This document shows positions 1 through 7,021 of a DNA stretch of 7,040 nt, piece after piece. The notes under the pieces were generated by a model. That model ran no database searches and was not told where the DNA came from. It was given only the letters and a program-made list of their open reading frames with translations. This DNA is from Candidatus Helarchaeota archaeon (lineage in GTDB: Archaea; Asgardarchaeota; Lokiarchaeia; Helarchaeales; JABXJV01), in assembly GCA_013375355.1 (NCBI GenBank), contig JABXJV010000087.1, positions 1 through 7,040 of the forward strand, read 5' to 3'. Positions within the stretch are counted from its first letter, which is position 1; the number at the start of each line of letters is the position of its first letter. Made by a program: the position numbers and the translations under genes.

Positions 1-3000
1 AGCGAAGAAGTAATGATAATATACCTTCAGGATACTCCAAGCTGGAAATGTAGTTATCGTTTAATAAGCGGAATGTTTGAAGATGATTCTGAATTTTATT
101 TACAAAATTACGCCTTAGTCGATAATATCCTAGACGAAGATTGGCTAAATGTAGATCTTACGCTAGTTTCCGGACTACCTATTTCTTTCGTCTATGATTT
201 ATACTCACCAAATTGGATCACTCGTTCCTTTAAGAAACCAGAAAAAGAGTATGGTTTAACTGCTGTTGAATTTGAAGAAAGTGAAGCTGAAGTTGGGCTT
301 CTTCCAGAAACAGAAGAAATGCCGGCAGGTGAAGTTGAAAGAAGACCTTCACGACCAAAGAAGGGTAAAAAATTAGGTTTTGCTGCTGGTCCAGGCGGTC
401 CTCCCGCACCACCTCCGCCACCAATGGCAGCTCCATCTCCCGTAGCAAGACCCTCTGCAAAACGTAAAGAAAAGATGAGAGCAATGAAAATGGAGATGGC
501 AATGCCAGTGGAAGAAGAAGCTTTTGATGAAATAATGGCTGATGAAGAACCAAAATTATCTGTAGCAGATGCTACTAGCGTTTTTGGGGGTGGACCTACT
601 TCTAATTTAGCTTTTTCATCAGGAACTTCAGCTGATAGCTCATCTAAAACAATCTCCGATTTTAAAGTATCTGAAGAGGCAAAATCTTCTGAAGAATTAG
701 CTTTTAGATATGTAGTGCCAGTGCCTGTAACTGTTAAAAGAAATCAATCTGCATTAATCCCAATACTTCAAAAGAAAATCAAAGGAGAAAAAGTCAGTGT
801 TTACAATGAAAAAGTTCGAGAAATTAACCCGATGCTTTCTGTTAACATTAAAAACACAAGTGGATATTCCTTAGAAAGTGGGCCCATTTCATTTTATGGT
901 TTTGAGCCCGAAACATCGGAAGCAATTTTTGAAGGAGAAGCGCTTTTGCCATTTTTAAGACCAACGGAGGAAAGGAGAGTTCCGTATTCTGTTGATTTAC
1001 AATTAAGAGTTCTAAAGAAAATTGAAGATATTCAAAAAGATACAAGACAATTTATTTTTAAGAATGGCAGTTTTTATAAAATGGTCTATAGTATCAAGAA
1101 ATTTGTTTATAAAATAATTAATTCATCGAAATTGGATAAAGCTCTTATTATAGAACAGCCAAAAGTCTCAGGTTTTTATCTATATGATACCGAAGAACCC
1201 ATTGAAAAAACAGCAAATTATCTTAGATTCAGAGTAGAAATAAAAGCTAGAGAAGTTAAAGAGTTTGTAATTACTTTTAGAAGATTAAATAAAATTAGTA
1301 CAGGTCTCGATTCGATATCTCCAAACCTAGTAAATAGATTACATTCTCAAGGACTTATTGTAAGCACAGATTTAACATATAATATTACTATGAAGCCAGA
1401 TGCATTAAAACTGAAATGTTGTGAAGTAAAAGAAAAGAAAATCGATGATGTTCAACAAAATGTCATAGAAAATAAATATGAATCTGAAATTGATGGCAAA
1501 AAAATTAGCTTATTTAACTACACATATACAAGAAATTATCCTTTAAAATGCGTTGAAGTAATTAATTCTTTAGATAAAATCATAGAATCAGGTCCTATTA
1601 CAATTTATCAAGATGAGAAATTTCTTAGTGTAGGAATGCTACCGATCTTAGAAAAGAAGGAAAAGACAATCATTCCTTATTCAATTGACACAAATTGTGA
1701 AATTATATTAAACACTGAAACAAGGACCGAAGATACTGGTCTAATTTATTACTTATGGGGACTGTTTCGTTTAAAAGAATTAATTTATATCTATGAATAT
1801 TCTCTCGAGAATAATGGTGAAGAAAGTAAGGTGATTGTCCTCGAACATCCGAAAATTCAATATGATCTCTTTGATTCTCCAAACCCATCTGAAGAATTTC
1901 AAGATTTCTATAGATTTCTAATTGAAATTGGTCCAAAAGAGAAGAAAGAATTTGTATTGAAGTTTAAAGGTCCAATAAGAGATCCATTCTCATTTACACC
2001 ATTTGCACAGGAAGGAATGGATCGATTTTCAAATATGAAATTAATCAATGACTCAGAACTTTCTTATAAATTAATTCAAGAACAAGAAGGGTTCAATCTA
2101 GAATGTTACAAAATGAACGATGCGAATATACAAAAATATCTGGATGATCCTAGAGTTGATCTAGTTCCGGGAAGACAATCGAAAATAGAGAATATCTTCA
2201 AGGAACGAGTCAATTGTCAGTTATATCTAGTTTTTAATTTGGAAAGAGAATCAGAGTACCCTATATTAAATTTTGAAATTGAAAACACATTAGATAGAAC
2301 TATATTGTGCGGTCCAGTTACAGTTTGGGATAAGAAGAATTACATTGGCGAATCTATATTACCCACTATAAAAGAAAATGACAAATATCGTATTCCAGTA
2401 AATCATGATACAAATGTATATGTGATACATAGAAAATCAGAAAAAACCCAGAAGGAACCCCATGAAATTGTCTTTAAAAGATCCGGTATTTATGAAAAAT
2501 ATTATATAATCCAAACAAATGTATATACAATGACAAACAACAATGATTTCTCTCGAGATATTGTCATAGAACACGCAAAAGAGAAAAATTATGAAATTGT
2601 ACCAGGTGATTATGATTATAGAGAGAAATTCAAGTTTTGGAGCTTTAAGACAAGAATTGCAGAATCAACTTTAAATAAAGAATACGTTTTTAAGTTAAGA
2701 ACTAAAACTGAATCCCGTATAATTTACACAGATATAACGAGAATATTAATGGAACATTGGATTGAGAAAAACCTTTTAAATAATGAACAGAACGATTTTC
2801 TATTGGAATTAGTAGGGTTATTAGAGAATAAAAAGGATCTTTTAAAAAATATCTCCGAGTTGCAAGGTGAATATGATGATATCGTCGAAGATCAAAAAAG
2901 ACTGAGGGCAAATTTGAAAAGTTTACATTCAAGCGAACAATCATCAAGGGCAAGATATACCGGAAAATTAGAGGTTCAAGAAGTAAAAATCGAAGAATTA

Positions 3001-3141
3001 TATCAAAAAATTAAAGAATTAACTTCTAAAATTGAACCTTTAGATAAACAAATTGAAGAACTTATCCTTGGGAAGGCTCCAATTACCGAAGATGACGTAA
3101 TACCTGAAGAAGTAAGTCCTGAAGGCGATTCTGAAAAATAA
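1..3141 (+). CDS. DUF4139 (MuiA-like) protein with triplicated C-terminal beta module; 5' end outside window
   Basis: The frame is open from base 1; the ATG at 13 is probably internal, because the visible protein begins inside the DUF4139 fold (SW-x-CSYRL, then EDWLNVDLTL at about 42-51) and lacks the usual N-terminal DUF4140 part. Residue numbers count from that ATG (1042 aa to the stop). About 1-80 is the first half of DUF4139. About 85-230 is an acidic, Pro/Met-rich linker with five prolines at 133-137. About 231-425 is the normal second half (GPIS at 290, PYSVD ending at 328). That half recurs with GPIT at 527 and GPVT at 767. The C-terminus (about 920-1020) is a coiled coil with the motif DQKRLRANL (960-968), usual for this family. 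No transmembrane segment is evident in the visible part. The family's biochemical role is not established. Family membership is confident; function is not assigned. Single-copy relatives are far shorter, about 500-700 aa from memory. Confidence 0.85.
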   Translation, partial: SEEVMIIYLQDTPSWKCSYRLISGMFEDDSEFYLQNYALVDNILDEDWLNVDLTLVSGLPISFVYDLYSPNWITRSFKKPEKEYGLTAVEFEESEAEVGLLPETEEMPAGEVERRPSRPKKGKKLGFAAGPGGPPAPPPPPMAAPSPVARPSAKRKEKMRAMKMEMAMPVEEEAFDEIMADEEPKLSVADATSVFGGGPTSNLAFSSGTSADSSSKTISDFKVSEEAKSSEELAFRYVVPVPVTVKRNQSALIPILQKKIKGEKVSVYNEKVREINPMLSVNIKNTSGYSLESGPISFYGFEPETSEAIFEGEALLPFLRPTEERRVPYSVDLQLRVLKKIEDIQKDTRQFIFKNGSFYKMVYSIKKFVYKIINSSKLDKALIIEQPKVSGFYLYDTEEPIEKTANYLRFRVEIKAREVKEFVITFRRLNKISTGLDSISPNLVNRLHSQGLIVSTDLTYNITMKPDALKLKCCEVKEKKIDDVQQNVIENKYESEIDGKKISLFNYTYTRNYPLKCVEVINSLDKIIESGPITIYQDEKFLSVGMLPILEKKEKTIIPYSIDTNCEIILNTETRTEDTGLIYYLWGLFRLKELIYIYEYSLENNGEESKVIVLEHPKIQYDLFDSPNPSEEFQDFYRFLIEIGPKEKKEFVLKFKGPIRDPFSFTPFAQEGMDRFSNMKLINDSELSYKLIQEQEGFNLECYKMNDANIQKYLDDPRVDLVPGRQSKIENIFKERVNCQLYLVFNLERESEYPILNFEIENTLDRTILCGPVTVWDKKNYIGESILPTIKENDKYRIPVNHDTNVYVIHRKSEKTQKEPHEIVFKRSGIYEKYYIIQTNVYTMTNNNDFSRDIVIEHAKEKNYEIVPGDYDYREKFKFWSFKTRIAESTLNKEYVFKLRTKTESRIIYTDITRILMEHWIEKNLLNNEQNDFLLELVGLLENKKDLLKNISELQGEYDDIVEDQKRLRANLKSLHSSEQSSRARYTGKLEVQEVKIEELYQKIKELTSKIEPLDKQIEELILGKAPITEDDVIPEEVSPEGDSEK
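703..1425 (+). repeat. Protein-level repeat copy 1 of DUF4139 second-half module
   Basis: Residues about 231-471. Landmarks are GPIS at 290, PYSVD ending at D328, IIEQPK at 379-384, EFVITF at 417-422 and DLTY at 453-456. It directly follows the Pro/Met-rich linker, which is the normal position of this module. It has a longer loop between the GP motif and PYSVD (38 residues from G to D) than copies 2 and 3 (32 each). Boundaries are approximate. Confidence 0.7.
1465..2130 (+). repeat. Protein-level repeat copy 2 of DUF4139 second-half module
   Basis: Residues about 485-706. Landmarks matching copy 1 in the same order are an N-S/T-hydrophobic lead-in, GPIT at 527, PYSID ending at D559, VLEHPK at 609-614, EFVLKF at 646-651 and ELSY at 682-685. 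Offsets from copy 1 are 229-237 residues. The copies have diverged strongly in sequence, so the duplication is old or fast-evolving. Boundaries are approximate. Confidence 0.7.
2215..2715 (+). repeat. Protein-level repeat copy 3 of DUF4139 second-half module
   Basis: Residues about 735-901. Landmarks are GPVT at 767, the lead into a YIGESILP stretch, PVNHD ending at D799, IVIEHAK at 850-856 and EYVFKL at 890-895. Offsets from copy 2 are 240-244 residues. The YIGESILP wording is the closest of the three to the usual family form as I recall it. The LTY/LSY tail of copies 1 and 2 is replaced here by the run into the terminal coiled coil. Confidence 0.65.
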
Positions 3142-3143
3142 AT

Positions 3144-3168
3144 TCTTTTATTTTTTTCTTTACTTTTT
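3144..3168 (+). terminator. T-rich transcription terminator of the DUF4139 gene
   Basis: Starting two bases after the TAA stop, three T runs (4, 7 and 5 long) follow each other on the plus strand with no stem-loop. Archaeal RNA polymerase terminates at such U-tracts. The neighbouring gene is convergent, so a terminator is expected here. In AT-rich DNA a T-rich stretch can also arise by chance. Confidence 0.5.
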
Positions 3169-3182
3169 ATTAATGATATGGT

Positions 3183-3770
3183 CTATTCTTCTTCTTCAAG
3201 TTGAAATGGTTTCCAAATAGAAAACTTTGATTTTTTAATCTTGTTTCTTTTTCTTGAAACATATTTATAAACTGATGAATGTTGGGATCCTTTAATTAAC
3301 ATCATAATCGCTTTTTTGGCTGTTTCTAGCGAAATTTGCTTACCTATAATTGCAACTGTATGACCAAATACAGAAATATAAGCTTCAGTCATCTCTTCAA
3401 TCATTCTTCTTGTCTTACCTTTTTCTCCAATTATTCTACCTTTTAAGCGTAACAATTTATTTTTTGATTTTCCACAAAAAATCATTAGATCTATTACTTC
3501 TAGCATTATTTCTTCATTGAGTAAAGAAAAAGCTTTTTGGGGACTAAATCCCCTCCCAACAGCAGTTACTATATCTTTTGCTTGCCAGATAGCTAAGGGA
3601 TCTTGTGTTCTAGATGTTGAGGAAATTGTAACATCTCCCTCTTTACTATTAATTTCAATTTTAGAATTGGTATTTTTCTCAATATATGATTTAGTTTCCC
3701 CATTAGGTCCAATTAATACAGCTATACGATTTTTGGCGATTTTAACAAAATATTCTTGTTTAGTAGACAA
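3183..3770 (-). CDS. KH-domain protein, archaeal Dim2/Pno1 (Krr1-like) family, 195 aa
   Basis: An RNA-binding protein of the family whose eukaryotic member, Dim2/Pno1, binds the 3' end of pre-18S rRNA and works with Nob1 and Rio kinases in small-subunit maturation. Two KH domains are visible. KH1 has GPNG at 21-24 inside VLIGPNGETK. KH2 has GEKG at 115-118 inside RIIGEKGKTR, followed by the family's GSQHSSVY segment at 161-168. The tail is basic (about 173-183) and then acidic (LEEEE). About 195 aa is normal for archaeal members. The start is TTG: an in-frame TGA lies four codons upstream, no ATG precedes KH1, and GAGG sits 7 bases before the TTG. It lies 13 bases after the rio1 stop, so it is almost certainly co-transcribed with it. 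Family call is secure; the exact role in this organism is inferred. Confidence 0.9.
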   Translation of the reverse strand: MSTKQEYFVKIAKNRIAVLIGPNGETKSYIEKNTNSKIEINSKEGDVTISSTSRTQDPLAIWQAKDIVTAVGRGFSPQKAFSLLNEEIMLEVIDLMIFCGKSKNKLLRLKGRIIGEKGKTRRMIEEMTEAYISVFGHTVAIIGKQISLETAKKAIMMLIKGSQHSSVYKYVSRKRNKIKKSKFSIWKPFQLEEEE

Positions 3771-3777
3771 TAATAAG

Positions 3778-3781
3778 CCTC
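3778..3781 (-). promoter_or_regulatory. Shine-Dalgarno GAGG selecting the TTG start of the KH gene
   Basis: Read on the minus strand, the rio1 stop TAA is followed by ATGAGG, whose GAGG lies 7 bases upstream of TTG (3770-3768). The spacing is ideal and supports the non-ATG start. The ATG overlapping this motif opens only a seven-codon frame. Confidence 0.6.
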
Positions 3782-3783
3782 AT

Positions 3784-4554
3784 TTAAACCTTCGTAATCT
3801 CTTTGTATGCTTTTTTTAAAGTAGGGAGTTTTATCCCTTTGAATTGTTTAAAATATTTTAAAATATTTTTAATGTCCCTAAGTAGAAAATCTTCAGCATT
3901 GGGATGTTCAAGAGTAACTGCTTGTGAAATATCAATAATAACTGGTCCATTCCACATGAGGATATTGTATTCACTTAAATCTGCGTGAACAAGCCTAGCT
4001 TTTTGGTATAATTTCTTTAGATAGGAAAAAACTTTATTAAATACTATTTGTGGTTTCTTAGGTGGTGAATCCTTTAAACGGGGAGCAGAAATGTCCCCTT
4101 CGCCAATAAATTCCATAACTAGAATATTTTTTTTAACATGAATTGGATTAGGAACCCTCACACCTGCAGAATATGCCCGCTTTAAATTCTTAAATTCCTT
4201 TTCTGCCCATGTATAAACTAGATCATGTGTTTTTTTTCTAACATGCTTAAATCTCGGATCACCTATGATATATTGTTTCATAAAATTAACATCAGCTGCT
4301 TTAATCCGATATATTTTAACAGCATATTTTTTGCCGTCTTCTCCAAAACCATTATAAACATTAGCTTCTTTTCCAGTCGAAATTACTCCTCCCAAGTGGT
4401 CTAATACATGTTTGTTTATTAATTGATATAATATCATAATCGTAGTTGTGTCAAAAGTTCCTTCAATAGTAGATTGATCTTCCGATCGTTTTTCTCTAAT
4501 CCTTCTTTTATCAATTTTTCTTTCTAATCGTTCTATTTTTTCATCTGTTCCCAT
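3784..4554 (-). CDS. rio1: RIO1-type serine protein kinase/ATPase, 256 aa
   Basis: An atypical protein kinase/ATPase of the RIO family, acting in the cytoplasm at a late step of small ribosomal subunit maturation. Visible motifs (numbering from the ATG at 4554) are the RIO1-type P-loop STGKEANVY at 59-67, the ATP-anchoring lysine K80 in YAVKIYR, the catalytic loop HADLSEYN with D192 and N197, and the metal-binding D208 in IIDISQAV. STGKEANVY and the lack of an N-terminal winged helix point to RIO1 rather than RIO2. The N-terminus is short and basic, as in archaeal forms. A TTG five codons upstream (4569) keeps the frame open, but it overlaps the GAGG Shine-Dalgarno motif, so I use the ATG at 4554. 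It is followed 13 bases later by the Dim2/Pno1-like gene, a pairing known in other archaea and functionally coherent. All key residues are present, so it should be active. Confidence 0.95.
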   Translation of the reverse strand: MGTDEKIERLERKIDKRRIREKRSEDQSTIEGTFDTTTIMILYQLINKHVLDHLGGVISTGKEANVYNGFGEDGKKYAVKIYRIKAADVNFMKQYIIGDPRFKHVRKKTHDLVYTWAEKEFKNLKRAYSAGVRVPNPIHVKKNILVMEFIGEGDISAPRLKDSPPKKPQIVFNKVFSYLKKLYQKARLVHADLSEYNILMWNGPVIIDISQAVTLEHPNAEDFLLRDIKNILKYFKQFKGIKLPTLKKAYKEITKV

Positions 4555-4563
4555 AGAAATAAT

Positions 4564-4567
4564 CCTC
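4564..4567 (-). promoter_or_regulatory. Shine-Dalgarno GAGG deciding the rio1 start
   Basis: GAGG on the minus strand sits 9 bases before ATG 4554. The longer in-frame alternative TTG at 4569 would contain this motif within its own first codons, leaving it without a ribosome-binding site. Confidence 0.6.
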
Positions 4568-4590
4568 AATAGATTAACATAGAGTTGTAA

Positions 4591-4606
4591 TAATAAATAA
4601 TTTTGT
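4591..4606 (-). promoter_or_regulatory. BRE/TATA promoter of the rio1-KH operon
   Basis: On the minus strand, ACAAAA (4606-4601, fits a BRE) is followed at once by TTATTTATTA (4600-4591, TATA-box-like). A start about 25 bases downstream would fall near 4570, giving a leader of roughly 15 bases that just includes the GAGG motif. It sits in the 81-base gap between the reductase gene's stop and rio1. The geometry is good, but the DNA is AT-rich and chance matches occur. Confidence 0.45.
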
Positions 4607-4635
4607 AAAATTCGGATTTTTATAATATTGAATTC

Positions 4636-5739
4636 TTAATTATCCTTTAAATCCCATAATTTTTGGGCAATAATTGTAGATCTATTATCTTTCCACAGAT
4701 TTAAAAAACGTCTTATATTTTTATCAGACCTATAAACATCTGGTTGAATCCTTTTTTTAGCTTTTAGAGCCTCTAAAAATTCTAATTTTAATTCTTTTTC
4801 ATATTCTTTTGATATAATCTGTTTGTCTTCCTCTTCTAAAGCTTTTTTAATTACTTTTCCAGCCACTATTCCAGAACTTGCAGCATATGCAATACCTTTC
4901 CCGCTTAAAGGATCTACAAATCCAGCAGCATCCCCTACCGCGACTAATCCGTTATCATGAAACTTACTTTGAAATCCCACAGGTACTAAATGAGCTGCTT
5001 TTTTTATTGTTTTACCGTCATGAATTACTGTTTTAACAATTTTCAAAAAGTTTTGAAATTCTTCTCGGACATTTTTTATTTTAGATAATTCACATCCCCA
5101 GCCAACGCTTATTACTTCTCTCTTTGGGAAGAGCCAAGCATATCCAATATCACAGATATCTTTCTTTCCAAAGTATAAATGCATACTAGTCTCCCCCAGT
5201 CTCTTATCAATATTTTTTTCGGATATTTTTATTTCGTAGGTTAAGGTCTGAGCGATATCGTTTTGAGGAAAACTTTTCCATCCGAAAGATTTTAAGATGG
5301 TTGAAGGGACACCATCAGCAGCAATTAGAATTCTACTTTGAATTTTTGAATTTTTAGTGAATAATGTAAATAATTCATTTTTTGAACTAGCCTTTATTAT
5401 CTTAGTTCCATCTAATAAAGTAGTGTTAGCATCTACTGCTAAATCAGTCATAAATTTATCTAAATCTGACCTCCAGACACAAGCTCCCTCTCCCTTCCGA
5501 TAGATTTCATCCCCTAAATGATGGAGAATAAGAGAATCAAATTTTCTTTCAATAATTTCATCTGGAATTTTCATTTTTTCCACGAATTCTTGGGGGATAG
5601 CGCCTCCACAGACTTTATATCTAGGCAATTTATCCTTTTCAATTAAAACAGTTTTAAACCCGGCTTTAGCTAATGTCATTGCAGCGGTGGACCCTGCAGG
5701 ACCGCTACCGACAATTGCTATGTCCCAAATTTTACTCAT
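4636..5739 (-). CDS. Geranylgeranyl reductase family FAD-dependent oxidoreductase, 367 aa
   Basis: A flavoprotein of the p-hydroxybenzoate-hydroxylase-like superfamily. In archaea, such enzymes saturate the double bonds of the geranylgeranyl chains of membrane lipids (digeranylgeranylglycerophospholipid reductase) or of other isoprenoids. Visible motifs are the N-terminal FAD-binding GSGPAG at 11-16; a dinucleotide-ribose acid, E34; PRYKVCGG at 39-46, with the cysteine typical of the family; ADG at 141-143; YAWLFPK at 200-206; and the FAD-pyrophosphate motif GDAAGFVDPLSGKGI at 269-283. Length is at the shorter end for archaeal members. No membrane segment is seen, so it is probably a peripheral membrane enzyme. 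It starts with ATG overlapping the last 8 bases of nmd3, which implies translational coupling. The family is secure, but which isoprenoid it reduces cannot be read from sequence. Archaea often carry several paralogues. Confidence 0.88.
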   Translation of the reverse strand: MSKIWDIAIVGSGPAGSTAAMTLAKAGFKTVLIEKDKLPRYKVCGGAIPQEFVEKMKIPDEIIERKFDSLILHHLGDEIYRKGEGACVWRSDLDKFMTDLAVDANTTLLDGTKIIKASSKNELFTLFTKNSKIQSRILIAADGVPSTILKSFGWKSFPQNDIAQTLTYEIKISEKNIDKRLGETSMHLYFGKKDICDIGYAWLFPKREVISVGWGCELSKIKNVREEFQNFLKIVKTVIHDGKTIKKAAHLVPVGFQSKFHDNGLVAVGDAAGFVDPLSGKGIAYAASSGIVAGKVIKKALEEEDKQIISKEYEKELKLEFLEALKAKKRIQPDVYRSDKNIRRFLNLWKDNRSTIIAQKLWDLKDN

Positions 5740-6862
5740 TTTTTACATCCGATCCTTCAATAATAAAGGGAATTAAGTATAAGTTTTCACCTTCTCTAAA
5801 TCCGTTAATTTCTGTTCCTTCATTTATTTTGATTAAATGTGGTTGGTTTTTTATTTCGATTTCAAAGGTTTGATAGGTTTTCAAATCCATAATTTGAATT
5901 TCATCTTTATAAATTGCGGTGATAATAAATTTTTCTAATTTTGACTTAAGTAAATATCTTTCACCATTAATTATTTGCTTTGATTTGAATTTTTTTATCT
6001 CTTTGGCTTTAAAATCAAAACAGTTAACATTATTTTCATGAATTGAGATTATATAATACAAATTATTATTATATTTAATAACGTCACCCGGAAAAAATGG
6101 GAGTAATCTGATTAAAATATTGAGATCTTGTTTTTTTGTTTTTGATTTTTCTCGATCTACAAATTTAATCGATTCTCTTATGACTGCCCCAAACTTACTT
6201 TTTAATTGATTTGCAATATTTCTCGCAAAATCAATTGAGCTTACTCGAAAAATTAACTCTGTTTTAGACAAAATAGGGGATAAAATATATAAATTTGGAT
6301 CTTTGTAGATATTTGCGCTATTTTTAAATAATCTTATTATTTCTTCAATTTCAGATTCAGTAATATTTCTCTTTTTTGCAATTATACGAATCTTTGATTT
6401 GGAAACTTCTGATTTATAACCTTTACAGTTTTCGCAAATATCTAATTTAATTTTAGCAGAATGAATCTGGATCTCATTTATCTCGAAAAGATTATGAACT
6501 TTTCCATTATAATTTATTTCAAAGTTTATTGTGTTGTGTTGAAGTAAATCTTGAATTCCAGAAGACTTATCAAGTCTTATTTCAGCGGTTATATCAGGAG
6601 CAATTTTAAAATACGTTTGAGCGTCTTCATTAAGTAATTTATCAGCTTTCTCATAAAAATTCAATTGATCAGTATTTATCCAATCCTTTTTTGTTTTAAT
6701 AGCAAGGCAATTTTTGCATAAATGAATTATAGGTTGCTTTTTTAAAATTATAAGGGGATTTTTCTCTTGATAACAATCGAAACAAAGCCCTTCGAACAAT
6801 TCTTCCTTTGACAGACCCGTTTTACCACAATTTATACAAAATCGTTTATATTTTTTTGTCAT
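5732..6862 (-). CDS. nmd3: NMD3 family large-subunit assembly factor, 376 aa
   Basis: In eukaryotes NMD3 binds the 60S subunit and is its nuclear export adaptor. Archaea keep the ribosome-binding core without the export signals, presumably for 50S assembly or quality control. Four CxxC pairs are visible: C9/C12, C27/C30, C49/C52 and C143/C146. This matches the family's two zinc sites, with the last pair arriving after a long insertion. The middle (about 150-235) is a lysine-rich alpha/beta region. The C-terminal part (about 250-376) is beta-rich and contains FFPGDVIKY at 256-264, consistent with the SH3/OB-like domains of NMD3. The length is archaeal; eukaryotic proteins run to about 500 aa with transport signals. 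ATG is the first start in the frame and lies 7 residues before the first CxxC. There is no clear Shine-Dalgarno motif upstream, so it may be leaderless. The reductase gene overlaps its 3' end by 8 bases. Confidence 0.88.
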   Translation of the reverse strand: MTKKYKRFCINCGKTGLSKEELFEGLCFDCYQEKNPLIILKKQPIIHLCKNCLAIKTKKDWINTDQLNFYEKADKLLNEDAQTYFKIAPDITAEIRLDKSSGIQDLLQHNTINFEINYNGKVHNLFEINEIQIHSAKIKLDICENCKGYKSEVSKSKIRIIAKKRNITESEIEEIIRLFKNSANIYKDPNLYILSPILSKTELIFRVSSIDFARNIANQLKSKFGAVIRESIKFVDREKSKTKKQDLNILIRLLPFFPGDVIKYNNNLYYIISIHENNVNCFDFKAKEIKKFKSKQIINGERYLLKSKLEKFIITAIYKDEIQIMDLKTYQTFEIEIKNQPHLIKINEGTEINGFREGENLYLIPFIIEGSDVKNE

Positions 6863-6931
6863 TTAGCAACCAAAAAAAACTTGATTTTCAATTTAACTAA
6901 TTAAACATAAAAAAATAAAAAACAAATAACA

Positions 6932-6944
6932 AATCCTTCGGATT
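6932..6944. repeat. Small perfect hairpin, 5-bp stem and 3-base loop
   Basis: AATCC, loop TTC, GGATT. On the minus strand the stem is followed by T-rich DNA (three T runs at 6922-6908), which resembles a terminator for a minus-strand gene lying beyond the window edge. It could also sit in the nmd3 leader. A 5-bp stem is short enough to occur by chance. Confidence 0.3.
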
Positions 6945-7021
6945 AATTTCCAATAATAATCTTTTTTTAGTGGGATATTTAAATTTAGGGAGGATGAACG
7001 GAATAGATCATGTATACTTTT

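Noticed and set aside
230..553. 107-codon minus-strand open frame, leucine/glutamine/phenylalanine-rich
   Set aside because: It is the antisense shadow of the purine-rich charged and Pro/Met-rich linker of the DUF4139 gene, whose composition suppresses stops on the other strand.
3517..3819. 100-codon plus-strand open frame opposite the KH gene
   Set aside because: It is antisense to a gene with clear KH motifs and resembles no protein family that I recognise.
3848..3873. Near-tandem AT-rich direct repeat (TTTAAAATAT twice)
   Set aside because: It lies inside the rio1 C-terminal coding region and encodes the lysine/phenylalanine/tyrosine-rich NILKYFKQF segment. Codon bias in AT-rich DNA explains it.
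6988..7012. GGGAGG followed by ATG 7010 as a Shine-Dalgarno/start pair
   Set aside because: That ATG runs into TAG after four codons, and the ATG at 6994 touches the motif with no spacer.
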